A DNA stretch of 64,000 nt from Sycobia sp. Sy_11 (Eukaryota; Arthropoda; Insecta; Hymenoptera; Epichrysomallidae). Below, in pieces: positions 22,921-34,344 of this stretch. The stretch is from assembly GCA_018907035.1 (NCBI GenBank), contig JACCIC010000062.1, forward strand, positions 1,328,501 to 1,392,500, given 5' to 3'. The number at the start of each line of letters is the position of its first letter. Position 1 is the stretch's first letter. A program made the translations under genes and the position numbers. Under the pieces are notes generated by a model, which saw only the letters and a program-made list of their open reading frames with translations, had not been told where the DNA came from and did no database searches.

Positions 22921-25659
22921 GAACGCTCACCTCAGGGGAAATTTTAACTTATATCGAGATAGTCGTATATTAACGGTACTTGTAAATAAATAGATTAATA
23001 CGGTGTTTACACGTATTGTTCGAAACGTTTTGAGGCACGTCCGGTCACTACAACGTTTGAACGAAGACTGACTATATTTTTGGTTTGTGTGTTTTTGTAT
23101 ACTAGGGTTTTTAGACAATATTAAACGATTTTTATTATTACTGTAATTGTATTATTATATAGTAAAAGTTATTCTCTATTAATCAAATTTTGTGAATCAA
23201 TAGCTGTTTGGCTTTAGCTTTTTATTTTGATTAAATGCTATTTGTTATACCTGCTGATTGTGTCGTCGACAAAGAGATTTTTATTTGAGTACGCTATTAA
23301 TAAATACACATTGCAGAGATATTGTGTCCATTCTTTCTTGAGTTCTATTTTTCAATTCAGGTAGGAGTATATTTGTTGGTGTACTTTTTCTACGTCTTAG
23401 AGTCATTCTTAATGCTGCCTGTTGTATTTTCTCGAGTTCTATAATTTTTTGTTGCAAAAAGACATAATCAATAGTAGAGCGGACATTGTTTTTATTCACC
23501 TGTAAGAAATTACATGAATCAGAACCCCACCATACACCTTTTAAGAATTTTATGGCATTGACAGTTTTCAAACAATTTTTTTGAATTATGTTAATTTGTT
23601 TGCGAAAAGTCGCTTTGTAATCGAAAGTGACGCATAGAAATCATGGTTCTTCACTGGATGGAATGTTGATAGAAATGTAATATAATAGCTTTATATGCAA
23701 CGAGTTCTAGCTCTATGTCGTAAAGTTTAGCATCATTAGTAGCAATTGGTTTTTTTAATATTTTTTTATTTGTACTGAGAAAGGATTTGTGAGAATACAA
23801 GACTATATTATCCTCAAATTGCGAATTAGCGATCAATTTTTTATAGTTGATTTGATATATCGAAGACATAAATCTGATAAATTAATGGACTTAGAATTCG
23901 TCCGTATGGTACGTCCTTATATATTAGCGTAATACAATTGCCTTCAATTTCCTCCATAAGTAATTATTTTATATGTTAGAAACTCAACAAATTTTATTAA
24001 GTTTATTAGACAGCCAATATTTGCTTATTTTTGTATAATACTATCAATTTTTTATAAATTGTATCAAACGCACCTGCTACCCCAATATATGAAAGAAGGT
24101 CATTTATATTGCTACGAAAGGTTTCGTTTATGTGTAAAACTAGAAGGTAGTCAAATTATTGGCTGTTGAAGCACCCTTTCGAAATCTTTGGCTCTTGAGG
24201 ATTCCTTCATTCAAGTCTGTGTCAAATTACAATTTATTTTTTATAATTGTCACAAAGAGTTTACATAGGCATGACAAAAGCGTAATCGGTCCAACATGTA
24301 CTGTACAACATGTCCAACGTAATCGGTCCATACCATCAGTTGCATTAATGAAAGGAATACAAGCATGTTTTCATTCGATTGGATAACAGTTTCTCATATA
24401 TATTTTGTTATACGTGTCGAGTAAAATTAGATTCTGCTTTAAGAGTAGATTTTTTATAATTTTATAATTAATCCAGTTCATACCAGGTGCAGAGCGGATA
24501 TTTTTTTTATAATTTTATGGAAAGCTGTGTTAATTTGTTCACTAGTCTGGTGGTTTTCTGATACGAGAGAAGTATTATCTCTTACACATTTATTCTTAAG
24601 CAATTTAGTAGTTCTCCATACATATTTTCTATTGGCTTTAAAATTAATAGTGGACGTGAATTCTTTAAATGAGTTCTCTTTTATTTTTAAAAACATTTTG
24701 TACATTTGCTACGGATTTTTTATATTCTACGAAATCGTTTAATTTATTCGTAAATTTACCATTTTTGAAATGGTGCTATTCATAATCGATTAGCCTTATC
24801 ACAGTGAGTATTCAACCAGGCTATAGGAATTTAGTATTTTTTACGTATGTTATACTATTATGCTTTTAGGTGTGCTGATATTAATGGCGTCAATGATAGA
24901 GTTTAGAAAGATAGAATATTATTGTTTGGGCATAGATTCGTCGTATTTTTCGCATAAGACAATTTAAATAATTTGATTCTAAAATCTTAGTCAATTTTCT
25001 GTAGTTTGTTCTTAGAGAACTTAAATGGAACGTTTTTTAACGATAAATATTCTTTTACGTTTCTACATTTATAGCGATAGTGAAATAGTCAGAGACGCAG
25101 ATACCATTTACAATATTCATACTAATTTTATCAGATTTATTTACAGTTGAAAAAATGAAATCTAAATTTGATAAACAAGTATTGTAGGACTGAATATGCG
25201 TTATCCCGTGTAGAAATTTATTCTCGAATCTGACTAGTATCAGGTGAGTTTTCCTTATCAAATGTTCGGACCCAGAAGGGAAATCTAGTCTGATCCTAGT
25301 TCCGATTTGTCCCACTTTTAATAGCATTTTTAATAGGGAACGAGCTTAGATTCTCGTAGGTATGCCGAGTTAGAAACTAGACAAAATCTAGTCAGAAAAT
25401 CTAGAAATTAAGCCTATAATAAATTATTCTAATTTTGTTTCCTCGATTAAGTGAATAATTTTTTGACTCTTTAATATTTATTTATTTAAAATAAAAAAAT
25501 ATATTTACGTATTTAGGTGACGCATACCATTTAATTAGCATTCATAAATTATTTTCTATATGCCTATTACGTATTAAGATTTACAATAACAATTAATAAT
25601 TATTAATATATTTTTTATACACTAATTATTCTAAATTTTAATGTTAAACACCTCTACTG

Positions 25660-25735
25660 AACAAACGCTGAGTATCGAACCCACGACCCTACGATTCGCA
25701 AGCTAACGCATTATGCACTATGCTAAAACGCAATA
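25660..25735 (-). other. tRNA-like block inside TIR element A
   Basis: On the minus strand the block carries a B-box-like GGGTTCGATAC and, upstream, TAGCATAGTGCATAATGCG resembling a degenerate A box. The spacing suits a tRNA-derived sequence. A cloverleaf is not convincing and the same place in copy B is degraded, so this is not called a tRNA gene. Confidence 0.4.
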
Positions 25736-25891
25736 TGCGATTACTATACTATTCTTTGCATATGACTGTACAGCACTTAAGATCATATAATAATATTTTA
25801 TAAACATAAGATAATACATACATAGTAAATCAATTTTTTAAATTCTTTCCCATCTTGGAAAGATCTTCGGGTGTTTATATATTTAAATATA

Positions 25892-25894
25892 TAT

Positions 25895-25940
<46 letters not shown>
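25892..25940. repeat. (TA)n microsatellite in TIR element A
   Basis: A TA run of about 45 bases. It is absent from the corresponding place in copy B. Confidence 0.95.
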
Positions 25941-25946
<6 letters not shown>

Positions 25947-25964
25947 ATTTTCGTACACATAAGG

Positions 25965-26275
25965 TCTTGATTAGAAAAGACGTCGTTCTTTCCAATATTA
26001 GAAAAAATTTAGGAAATCTAAATAGAATCTAAATAGAAATTCTAACCATTTCCTGAATTCTCCTACTTGGCAGATTCCGCCTAGAAAAACGCCATTCTTT
26101 CCAAAATAGGGAGAAGTTAAGGAAATCTAACTATATTCAAGATAGAAAGCCTGATAATTTCCTTAAGTTTTCTGCTTGTAAAATTTTGACTAGTGAAAAC
26201 ACATATTTCTTTCTAACATTAATAAAAGATAAGGAAATCTGATTAAAGTCGAGAAATTAATAATTAATATAAGAC
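25965..26275. repeat. Three tandem ~109-bp units inside TIR element A
   Basis: Units start near 25965, 26074 and 26183. Each has the order: (GA)CTAG-AAAA, TTCTTTC-A, TAAGGAAATCTAA, GATAGAAA, ATTTCCT-A, and a TCTSCTTG-type end. The units are imperfect. The same array is present in copy B (about 35755-36062). Confidence 0.75.
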
Positions 26276-26919
26276 GATTATTAGATGATCGTAGGGAAAT
26301 CTAACTCGGATCTGGCGAGATTTACCTACATGAGGAAATCATCAGTAATACTGACTAGGATCTAGCCCGAACTAGGGATATACCGAGTATATTTCTGCAC
26401 GGGATCGTTTTATCATTGTGTAAGGTCAGTTCCAATTAGAGAAAGCTATTTAAAAAATTTTCTCTATTGGTATCTATTTTTTACAATTCCAATTAATGTC
26501 GTCCGCGTTAAAATTTCCCATGTATGGGAAACAGTATGTCTCTGTCTGCTTTAGAACAGATTTCATTCGAGAGTGCTTGACTAAAATGTTTAACGTCGAC
26601 TCTGTAACATATAAATATCTTTATGCATGGTTTATCATTAGTTATTTTATAATCTAAAATAATTAATTTCGTAAAAGCTAATATAGTTGCGAATATGAAA
26701 CAAAATTCCTCCTTTTGCGTGTTAATGGTCTTTTCAAAAAGTATAGAAATTTATAAATTATAAAACATTGTCTTCGCAATGTTTATCAGAAAGCCATGCT
26801 ACAACATATACAAAAATATCAATTTCTGTAATGATTTTGTGAAGCTCTTCTTTTCTTTTTTGAATGCTTCGTGAATTACAAAATATCATCGTTAAATTTT
26901 ATTTTATATTACACTTTGT

Positions 26920-27790
26920 ATTCATTGGGATGAATTACGTATTAATTTTAAGTCTATATTATCTTCAGATATCGTAGATAGATCAGAAATTTCGGAGTTT
27001 TCTGATTCAAATTCAGTCTCATTGCAAGTCATACGAAGTAATTTCTTTTTAATTCTGGTTATTGTAGTTTGAAAGTTTGCATCTCTAAGACTAAAAAGTA
27101 TCAATTGTAATGATAAAACTATCAATGTCCTTTATATACTATTTTGCTATCTTTTGAATGGTTTTTTGATTTTTCGTTTTTTCTAAAAATGCTTGAAAAT
27201 CATTATAATTTATGTTTACGAAATCTATGATATTTTGTAAAAAATTGCTTATCAGGTAGAAGCAATTGATTTAAACTTGTTGCTTCTGTTAATTTTTCTA
27301 AATTTTCATGGTGTTGTCTTTTATTTTTTTCAATTTTATTTTACTCTCTGTTGAGCGTATCGTTTTGTTTCTGTATCTAGCAATTTTTCAGATCATGTGA
27401 AAGCTAGCGGTGGCCTTGTTTGGCTTTATTTACAGATTGCGTGATCAATGGGTATTCCGTATTAAATTAATTACTATTTTCCTTTTATTCATCTATCATA
27501 GCAATACTTTCAAAGGAACTGTGTTTTTGATTATGTTGCGTACTTGAACATATATAAGAATTTTTATTTAGGGTTTTTTATGGACGTATTTGCGGAGCAT
27601 AGACTAGCGGCATGCACTTGTTCATTTGCAAATCAAAACACGACTTTACCGCATTTGTACTTAAATATAACCAGTATGAAGAACCTTTGTATTATATCTG
27701 AAAATTTTCTAGAATTTTGCTTGCTCTTCTTCTTTGACGTATATTTGTCGACAAAACGAGAGAATATGAGAATGGCCGGATTTACTTGAA
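26920..27790 (-). pseudogene. LINE Y3 ORF1 remnant
   Basis: The C-terminal part (26922-27125) matches the end of Y1 ORF1 in its acidic, Ser-rich tail. Further upstream on the minus strand (about 27560-27790) is a decayed version of the SFRRQIYV...zinc-knuckle region, split over frames. Confidence 0.65.
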
Positions 27791-27809
27791 CTAAGTTTTA
27801 TATTATGCA

Positions 27810-29300
27810 TTTAAGAGTCGCTGTTTATATCAATTGTTTGAATTGATTCTATTACTGTTGGATTAAGGATAATGGGATTAACGCTTGAAATTATAACTCA
27901 GTTCATAAAACCGTTGAGTTGTGTTTTGGTTCTTCACATTTTCTGTGAGTAACTTTATTTTATTAAATTTAATTTATTAAATTTAATGATATATTAATGT
28001 TTAAACAGTAATGCGAAAAGACGTGTACTCGATAGGCTGTCTCGAGCCCTCAATCCAGGTGAAGTATTAAAGTCCAGGTTTAAAATATTCGCAATAAAGA
28101 TTTATTGCAAACATAAAGAATTTAAAAAATGACAATATTATATGTTATATAATATGTTAAACTATAAGCTGCCACGATCTGCTACCATAGCAACAGCGAC
28201 TTTTAAAAATTAAACTGTCATATATTTCATAAAGAAAACATTTCAGTCCATTTATATCAATCAAATATTACGAATCAAATGATTTTGTCAATATAAAAAT
28301 TCATTTATTTAGTAATTGATATGAACATCTTTTTTAAAATAATCAGAATGCATTGAGAATATATTCGAGTAAAATGATTTTAAATTATTCAGGCAATAGA
28401 TTTTTTCTGCGATCAATGAAAGGAACTATGTTGAACAGAGAAATCGCTTAGTGAATATTGAATGGAAGAATTATTTGAACAAAAGGTTTGAACAAAATGT
28501 CGTAATTACTAAATAATGGTTAACTAACGTTAAAAGACTAAGCCAGTAAGTGAATTCAAGCATTGTAAATTTTTACGATGTTATTTCACTATTATCATTA
28601 AAGTATCTTGCATCATTAAAGTATCTCATTAAAGTATTTTTTAGAAATTTTTAAAAATAATTTTCTAGAGTTATCGAAACGTGTAATTAGAATTAAGATA
28701 CTCAACCGAAAATTCATTATGCCCTTTGATAATGTTAACCTAAATATTTATTATGATTAGAATAGTAAATAAATGTAACTCATTTTTATTTCTAAAAATG
28801 ACGGAGAAAATTTGGATTTCTATTTCCATCATTCCAGAGTTTGTATTCTGGCCTTCCCATTGTTTCAAATATTACCGTTTTACATCATCCCATTTTATAT
28901 CATTTTCGGCTTATACGTAGTAAAATGCATGTAATCTTTTCCAAGCTAGAATAACATTCTATATTCATCGATAATACATTTTTTATAAAAGAATGGAAGA
29001 GATTTGTGTATAACGAATTTCAGGATGAAGATGCTATTTCACTTATTAACATAACTTACGTCGAATGGAAACAAAGGATTTTTAAAGAACGTAGAAAAAT
29101 TATTGCAACTGTATACCGCGCAAGAAAGATTGACTAATGGCAATAAACATTTTTAAAATAGAAAATCTACAAACCGTTGATTATCAGATTAACACGACCT
29201 TCGACTCAGAATTCTTTGTTCCCGGCGTGCTTTTAACTCCACAATTCTATATATAAATGCGATTCCCACGAGCACATAAAGAATATAAATCAGTTAGCAC
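27810..29300. other. AT-rich stretch without recognised features
   Basis: No gene or mobile-element signature was seen here. Confidence 0.45.
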
Positions 29301-29396
29301 CACAAAGAAAAGAAAAAAAAACATCAAAGTGACCCAGTCGGCAAATAAACCAAATTAATATCGAACTGAATATTAATCCGATACACCTCCTCGATG

Positions 29397-29399
<3 letters not shown>

Positions 29400-29454
<55 letters not shown>
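29400..29454. repeat. (TA)n microsatellite
   Basis: About 55 bases of uninterrupted TA. Confidence 0.95.
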
Positions 29455-29455
<1 letters not shown>

Positions 29456-29640
29456 TATACGATTGGCCGACGAGGACGAATTTTCGCGCGCGCAATGTGT
29501 CAAAGTCCCCACGTATATATTAGCACGTCCTTGGTGAATTCCGCCTGCAGCCGCTCTGAAACCCCGCATGCACGCGGCCTTCGCACCATACTGGAATATT
29601 AATTACAAACTGAAACGCATACAGTAGGCCCTGGGGGAGC

Positions 29641-29649
29641 AAAGAGAGA

Positions 29650-29701
<52 letters not shown>

Positions 29702-29702
29702 T
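29641..29702. repeat. (GA)n microsatellite
   Basis: About 60 bases of GA with a few interruptions. Confidence 0.95.
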
Positions 29703-29794
29703 TTCCTTCCTATAAAATACATACAGATACTTATACTTATTCTCCGTCATAGTTTGGTCTCAATACAATAAATTCAGCCGATCGAGGCTATATC

Positions 29795-29798
<4 letters not shown>

Positions 29799-29858
<60 letters not shown>
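29799..29858. repeat. (TA)n microsatellite
   Basis: About 60 bases of uninterrupted TA. Confidence 0.95.
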
Positions 29859-29859
<1 letters not shown>

Positions 29860-30177
29860 TATAAGCGTGTTGCAGTTGGCGACGGGCGTAATGTGCGTTG
29901 CGTCGAACTTGCGGGCGTATATATACAGCGAACCGGCCGGCAGTACAGCGACGCTTTTTTTATATCGTTCCGTCTCCTTCGTTCTTTTCTTGTTCCACTC
30001 AATCGTAATTGATGCTTATTCCTTTATTTGGCGGGACGAGTGACGCACTACCGTAGCGGACTCAAGTGGAAAAATTGCAATAAAAAGGAAAAGGAGCAAG
30101 ATCGTTTTGTTTTAGTAGAGAGAGTAAACAATCTGTGAGGTTTATATTGCCCGTAATAATTATTATCTGGAATGGCG

Positions 30178-30178
<1 letters not shown>

Positions 30179-30225
<47 letters not shown>
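30179..30225. repeat. (TA)n microsatellite
   Basis: About 46 bases of uninterrupted TA. Confidence 0.95.
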
Positions 30226-30228
<3 letters not shown>

Positions 30229-30229
30229 T

Positions 30230-30955
30230 ACGAATCTATAATAAATCATTAATAATGAACATGAAAAACATTATAAATATAATAAAGTGTAACTTACTTC
30301 TATTAATATATTACATATAATTTATACATTTGTATAATAATAAATAAATAAATACGAACCTCTTAAAATAACGTAAATATCAAATATAATCCTAAAGTGT
30401 CAATAATAGATATAAGATTTTTTCGAATTTATAATAATATAATAACGTTTGACCATGATTGGGGAATGTTTATTCATCTTTACGTTATATTTTTCATCTA
30501 TTATTAATGTTTAATTGTACCTCTTTGATACTTGTGTAATTTATATATTCTATTATTCTACATTTTTCGATACCGGTGTACTTATGTATACAGGTGTACT
30601 TGAATGTTTAGAATGATTGCGCGTGATGGTTACGATTTTGTTTCATCAAATTTAACATGCTCTCCAACATTCTATTTCTTCCTAGATATAGACCTTCCTA
30701 GCCCATTTTTCAACCGTGATCGCGTTTCAAGTACAATGAGGCACTTTTAAGCTTAGAAAAAACGTACACCTGTGTGCGTTATACACATAGAAACGATTAC
30801 TTATAGATTATCGCAGCTCGAGCTAGAAATAGTCGCGAAACGCATACGTACCAGTATCGACGTATACGAAAGAATCCTTGAGTGTTCGCAAGTATATATT
30901 GAAACCTGCATGGCATTACGCAAACCAACCGGAAGTGATCGAAGATTTTCTCAAG

Positions 30956-31000
<45 letters not shown>

Positions 31001-33200
31001 CATATATACAGATATACAGAGATAGATCGCACTAGAAAGAGGAATAGAAATATATAGCGGGATGGGGATAAGAGGAATTTTTAATGCGATAATGGCCCTC
31101 TCACGAATCGTACAAGTAGCGTCGCGTCGTGGTGAGCTAAAATCTCGCGAGTGTGATATACTCATATACATCGCAAAGCAGAACGGAAAAGCTATGCTAC
31201 AGAGAGGCTCGTTTTTCAACATTAGCGCATCTGGCTCGACGGTCTCTTACAAATAAATAGACGCGCTGATGGATTTCCGCGGTGTCGCGAAAGAAAGAAA
31301 CAATTAATAGAATAGAAACGGCGAGTATTCTTATCGCTTCCGAGGTCAGCTGTCTTTTTTTACTCCACGCAAATCCTAACTCAATACATACACTCTTGTT
31401 TTCTGTGCAATATTATTATGCATATTTTGAATTTTTGGTGGAATAGAGCGTTATGGATGAAATAAGATGGCTATATGTATTACATATTTAGTTATCAGTT
31501 ATATAAATAAATGAATATAACTGGTTCATAATTAACCTTGATGTTTTTCAGCTTTCCTTTTTATTTTATAAAAGTATTATATTTAAATTTTGAGCGAGCT
31601 CGGAGACATTGAGAGCACATCAGAAAAAAGATTTAAATTAATTGCAACATATATGGTAGATACGTAACTCATTCTCCTTTTGTTCATTCTGCAGAATTAC
31701 AATTAGACTCACGAATACTTGACTACAATTGTATTCCGTGAATATTATAAACAGACGATGTAAATAAGTCCTAACTAATTTACATTCTATATTATTCACC
31801 TTAATACGCGAATAACAGCAATATCTATTTATAGACACTGGCTAAAAAATTGTTTGCAATAAAATATAACAACACCTATAATTTACTGCCTAGTTATTAA
31901 TAATAATTTCATTAACTACTAAAGTTTTCTTGTTATATAATTAATTATATAATTGGTTTTTGGATTATAATATTTAAAAACATACGTATAAATAGTATAG
32001 TATTAATTTTAAATTGAAATAGTTATAAAAAATTTAATTTTTTGAAATAGAAAAACCATTTTTTTCGTACAATTTCAGAAGTGTTGTAAGAAAATCTTTT
32101 GCCATTTTGCCAAATTATAAATTATTTTTCTATTTTCAATACTAAAACAAAAGACATAATTTTAGTTTTTTCCCTCTGATCATTCATCATCTGTCTATGG
32201 TTATTTTAAGAACTTTACATATTCTAGACAAAGAATTATTTTACGAATTTCGGGCAAATTTTCAAAAGTATCGCGTCGAAATGAGGTTTATTTAAAAACT
32301 TTTCTTTCTATGCCACACGTGACGATAAGTTAGATCAAGTAAAAGCTTGTTTTCTCTTTGAAAGAAAGAACTTAATGTATTGTAGATTAGAAATACAGAG
32401 AAAAACATCGTTACCGGACCTATATAATATGGTATATAGTGCTTACAATTGTATCTTTCAATTTAATGTTCCACAGAGTTACTCGCACACATTCAATCAC
32501 AATTTTCCTTTTCATGTAATTCTCAACGATAAATATCTAACTTTTCTCGGTTTTATACCTAAACACGCAAAATTTAATTATTTCTTTTTTAAAAAAAGGT
32601 TAATTCAACATGTAAGTTCTATCTAAATATCGAATTCGAATTAATAACTTTGCATAGAATACTATAAAGCAACCTTATAAAAGAAGACTCGTTAAAGGCG
32701 AAAACCATAAAATTCATCATTGAACACACAAATTCGTCATTGACCTTGATTTTCTGAGAAACAAACAATCTCATCGTGTGATTTGCCAATCGATCGAGAA
32801 CGTGACCTAGTCTAATAGTCCACATGGCCCGCGTTGGAAAAACTCGACAACCAATAACAAGAAGAGAATTCCGAGCAACTACCATGACACGTAGCTTCCG
32901 CATCGCAAAAATCGCTATACAGGTTGCTCTCGCATTAAATACACATATGCGCCTATGCACAACCCAAATACCCGTACCTCAAATAACGTTTATATAATCT
33001 CATTTAATCGCGCCTGCTCCAAAAACGACAAGGAGTGACGCGGGAAAGGACGGCCGAGACGAAACCTAGAAACCCCGAAAATCTTAACAAACAGTGTCAC
33101 CTCGTTGCGATAATCGGAGGCGCTCGTGATAATGTTATACCGTCCGAAACAGAAAAAAGTCACGACTCCGTAATCGGGACACTGAGACGTGCCGGTAATA
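30230..33200. other. Intergenic stretch without recognised genes
   Basis: The stretch is mixed AT-rich sequence, with GC-richer patches near 30760-31300 and 32800-33200. Opposed short open frames in these patches are not recognisable. Confidence 0.35.
30959..30996. repeat. (TA)n microsatellite
   Basis: A TA run of about 37 bases followed by TACATACATATA. Confidence 0.95.
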
Positions 33201-33205
33201 TACAT

Positions 33206-33240
<35 letters not shown>
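33206..33240. repeat. (CA)n microsatellite
   Basis: A CA run of about 28 bases ending in ATATA. Confidence 0.95.
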
Positions 33241-33241
<1 letters not shown>

Positions 33242-33462
33242 CGAATTTGATTACGCAACGCGCGGCCACGATGTTCGCGAAAGCGAGCGCGTTTTTTTAA
33301 CTGTCAATATTTATCGCCCCGAAGAGAGTCGCGGAAGACGATGTTGCCGCGGTATCGTACCACCACGACTGCAATACACAAACGGGTGTCAAGTTAATTT
33401 GAGAGGTTTTCCGCGTTCAATGAGATTTACTTACATACTGATTTCGAAGTTTCAGCTGAATA

Positions 33463-33738
33463 GTCCAAGCGAATTAGGATTTTGATTCAACATTTTCTCC
33501 AACGCCTATTTTTTTGCATTAAATGATAGCAAATGAGGATGTGTAGAATAAGACCCTAAATTGTCAGGTTCGGTCCGGTTCGTTACCCATCGGCGACGCG
33601 TTTATTTATTGCAAAATAGCAAAAAACTTTGCTCTTTTTTTACTTCTTCTTCAATAGTTTAAATAATATTGCGTTAATCGAAAAATGTTTCGTATAAAAG
33701 TTGTGCAGGAGATAATTCTGAACAAAAGTACGTACATA
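33463..33738 (+). repeat. Left ~275-bp inverted repeat
   Basis: Matches the reverse complement of 38747-39018 with small indels. Shared blocks include AACGCCTATTTTTTTGCATT, GTGTAGAATAAGACCCTAAA and ATCGAAAAATGTTTCGTATA. Confidence 0.85.
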
Positions 33739-33908
33739 CACATGATTAATATTACAATAATTAAATAAATAAAAATAGTTAGAGATACAAGAGAGAATTT
33801 CTACCAAATTATTGGTACGTTATGTAATAATGTAATTATTATTAACATTAACACTACGTAATTACATTACTGTTTTTTAAGTTTATTGCCATATAAATTT
33901 TTAAAAAA

Positions 33909-33909
33909 A

Positions 33910-33949
<40 letters not shown>
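33909..33949. repeat. (TG)n microsatellite
   Basis: About 40 bases of TG. Confidence 0.95.
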
Positions 33950-33951
<2 letters not shown>

Positions 33952-34344
33952 CGTACACGTTGAAGGTATAATGTAAAGTATAATGATAATAAAGCTAGTT
34001 ATTGTAAATAATAATTTTCAGCGCTGAGTGCATTACAGACAAGAAACAGCGAAAATATGCATCAATATTAAAAATTGATTATCAGATAAAAGCAAAGATA
34101 ATATTGAATTACGTTAATATTACAATATAAAGACAAAATATGAAGTAAAAGCAATTCGAAATTGTTGAATAAACCAATATAAAGTTTAAAAGAATTCATT
34201 TATGTTATTATACATTGGATATAATTTTTTTTTATTTAAGCTTTATTAATTTCATATGAAATTATTTAGCATTACAATATATATTTATATTTTACATTTT
34301 GTAGGTACAGTCTAAATTTTCAAATTACATTTGCGAAAGAAATT

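Larger units (their letters stand above)
17711..23160 (-). mobile_element. Non-LTR retrotransposon X (I-type LINE), near full length
   Basis: On the minus strand this element has a 5' leader of about 200 bases, ORF1 (22920-21601), a 35-base gap, ORF2 (21565 to about 17945), and a 3' untranslated region. It ends in an A-rich tail, seen as T-rich sequence at 17711-17735. Just before the tail the 3' end can form a GTCGC...GCGAC stem. The order of domains is that of I-group LINEs. The exact 5' end and a target-site duplication could not be fixed. It lies immediately beside the older LINE Y3. Confidence 0.85.
25205..26403. mobile_element. CCCGTG-ended TIR element, copy A (non-autonomous)
   Basis: The ends are inverted repeats: the left starts CCCGTGTAGAAAT and the right, read inward, starts CCCGTGCAGAAAT, with further weaker similarity inside. 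The 8 bases outside the ends (TGCGTTAT at 25197-25204 and ATCGTTTT at 26404-26411) share a CGTT core and may be a decayed 8-bp target duplication. The LINE endonuclease reads up to both edges, which confirms an insertion. Inside are repeated CTAG-containing subterminal motifs, a tRNA-like block, a (TA)n array and three ~109-bp tandem units. There is no coding capacity. An 8-bp duplication would fit hAT- or P-type elements, but I do not recognise the ends. Confidence 0.75.
23281..26620 (-). pseudogene. LINE Y3 ORF2 remnant
   Basis: The endonuclease piece GNFNADDINWNC (about 26480-26530) lies right of the inserted TIR element. Its continuation, SNLDFIFSTV with VSDYFTI, lies left of it (25055-25205). 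Further on come KYVWRTTKLLKNKCVR (24478-24705) and RT pieces near 24130-24420 including a 'SQ-FRKG-ST-NNL' motif. The linker has AIKFLKGVWWGSDS, IDYVFLQQKIIELEKIQQAA and STPTNILLPELK (23281-23571). Each piece matches LINE Y1 in order. The catalytic RT segment is not preserved in a readable form. Confidence 0.8.
23200..27800 (-). mobile_element. Non-LTR retrotransposon Y3, old copy interrupted by a TIR element
   Basis: Minus-strand matches to LINE Y1 run in the right order from ORF1 (about 27790 down to 26920) through ORF2 endonuclease and reverse transcriptase to the RT/RNase H linker at 23281. The RNase H and C-terminal finger are missing at the left edge, where LINE X adjoins. A 1.2-kb TIR element (25205-26403) splits the endonuclease. 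Frame breaks are many, so this is older than Y1. Confidence 0.8.
29460..30070. other. GC-richer zone with microsatellites, promoter-like
   Basis: GC- and CpG-rich blocks at 29460-29640 and 29870-30070 lie around a (GA)n and a (TA)n array. Short open frames encode only repeat-derived residues. A promoter or 5' exon is possible but not shown. Confidence 0.3.

Noticed and set aside
25660..25735. Functional tRNA gene
   Set aside because: A B-box-like motif is present, but a convincing cloverleaf is not, and the block belongs to a transposon.
25965..26275. CRISPR-like array
   Set aside because: The units are long, imperfect and contiguous without spacers, and lie inside a eukaryotic transposon.
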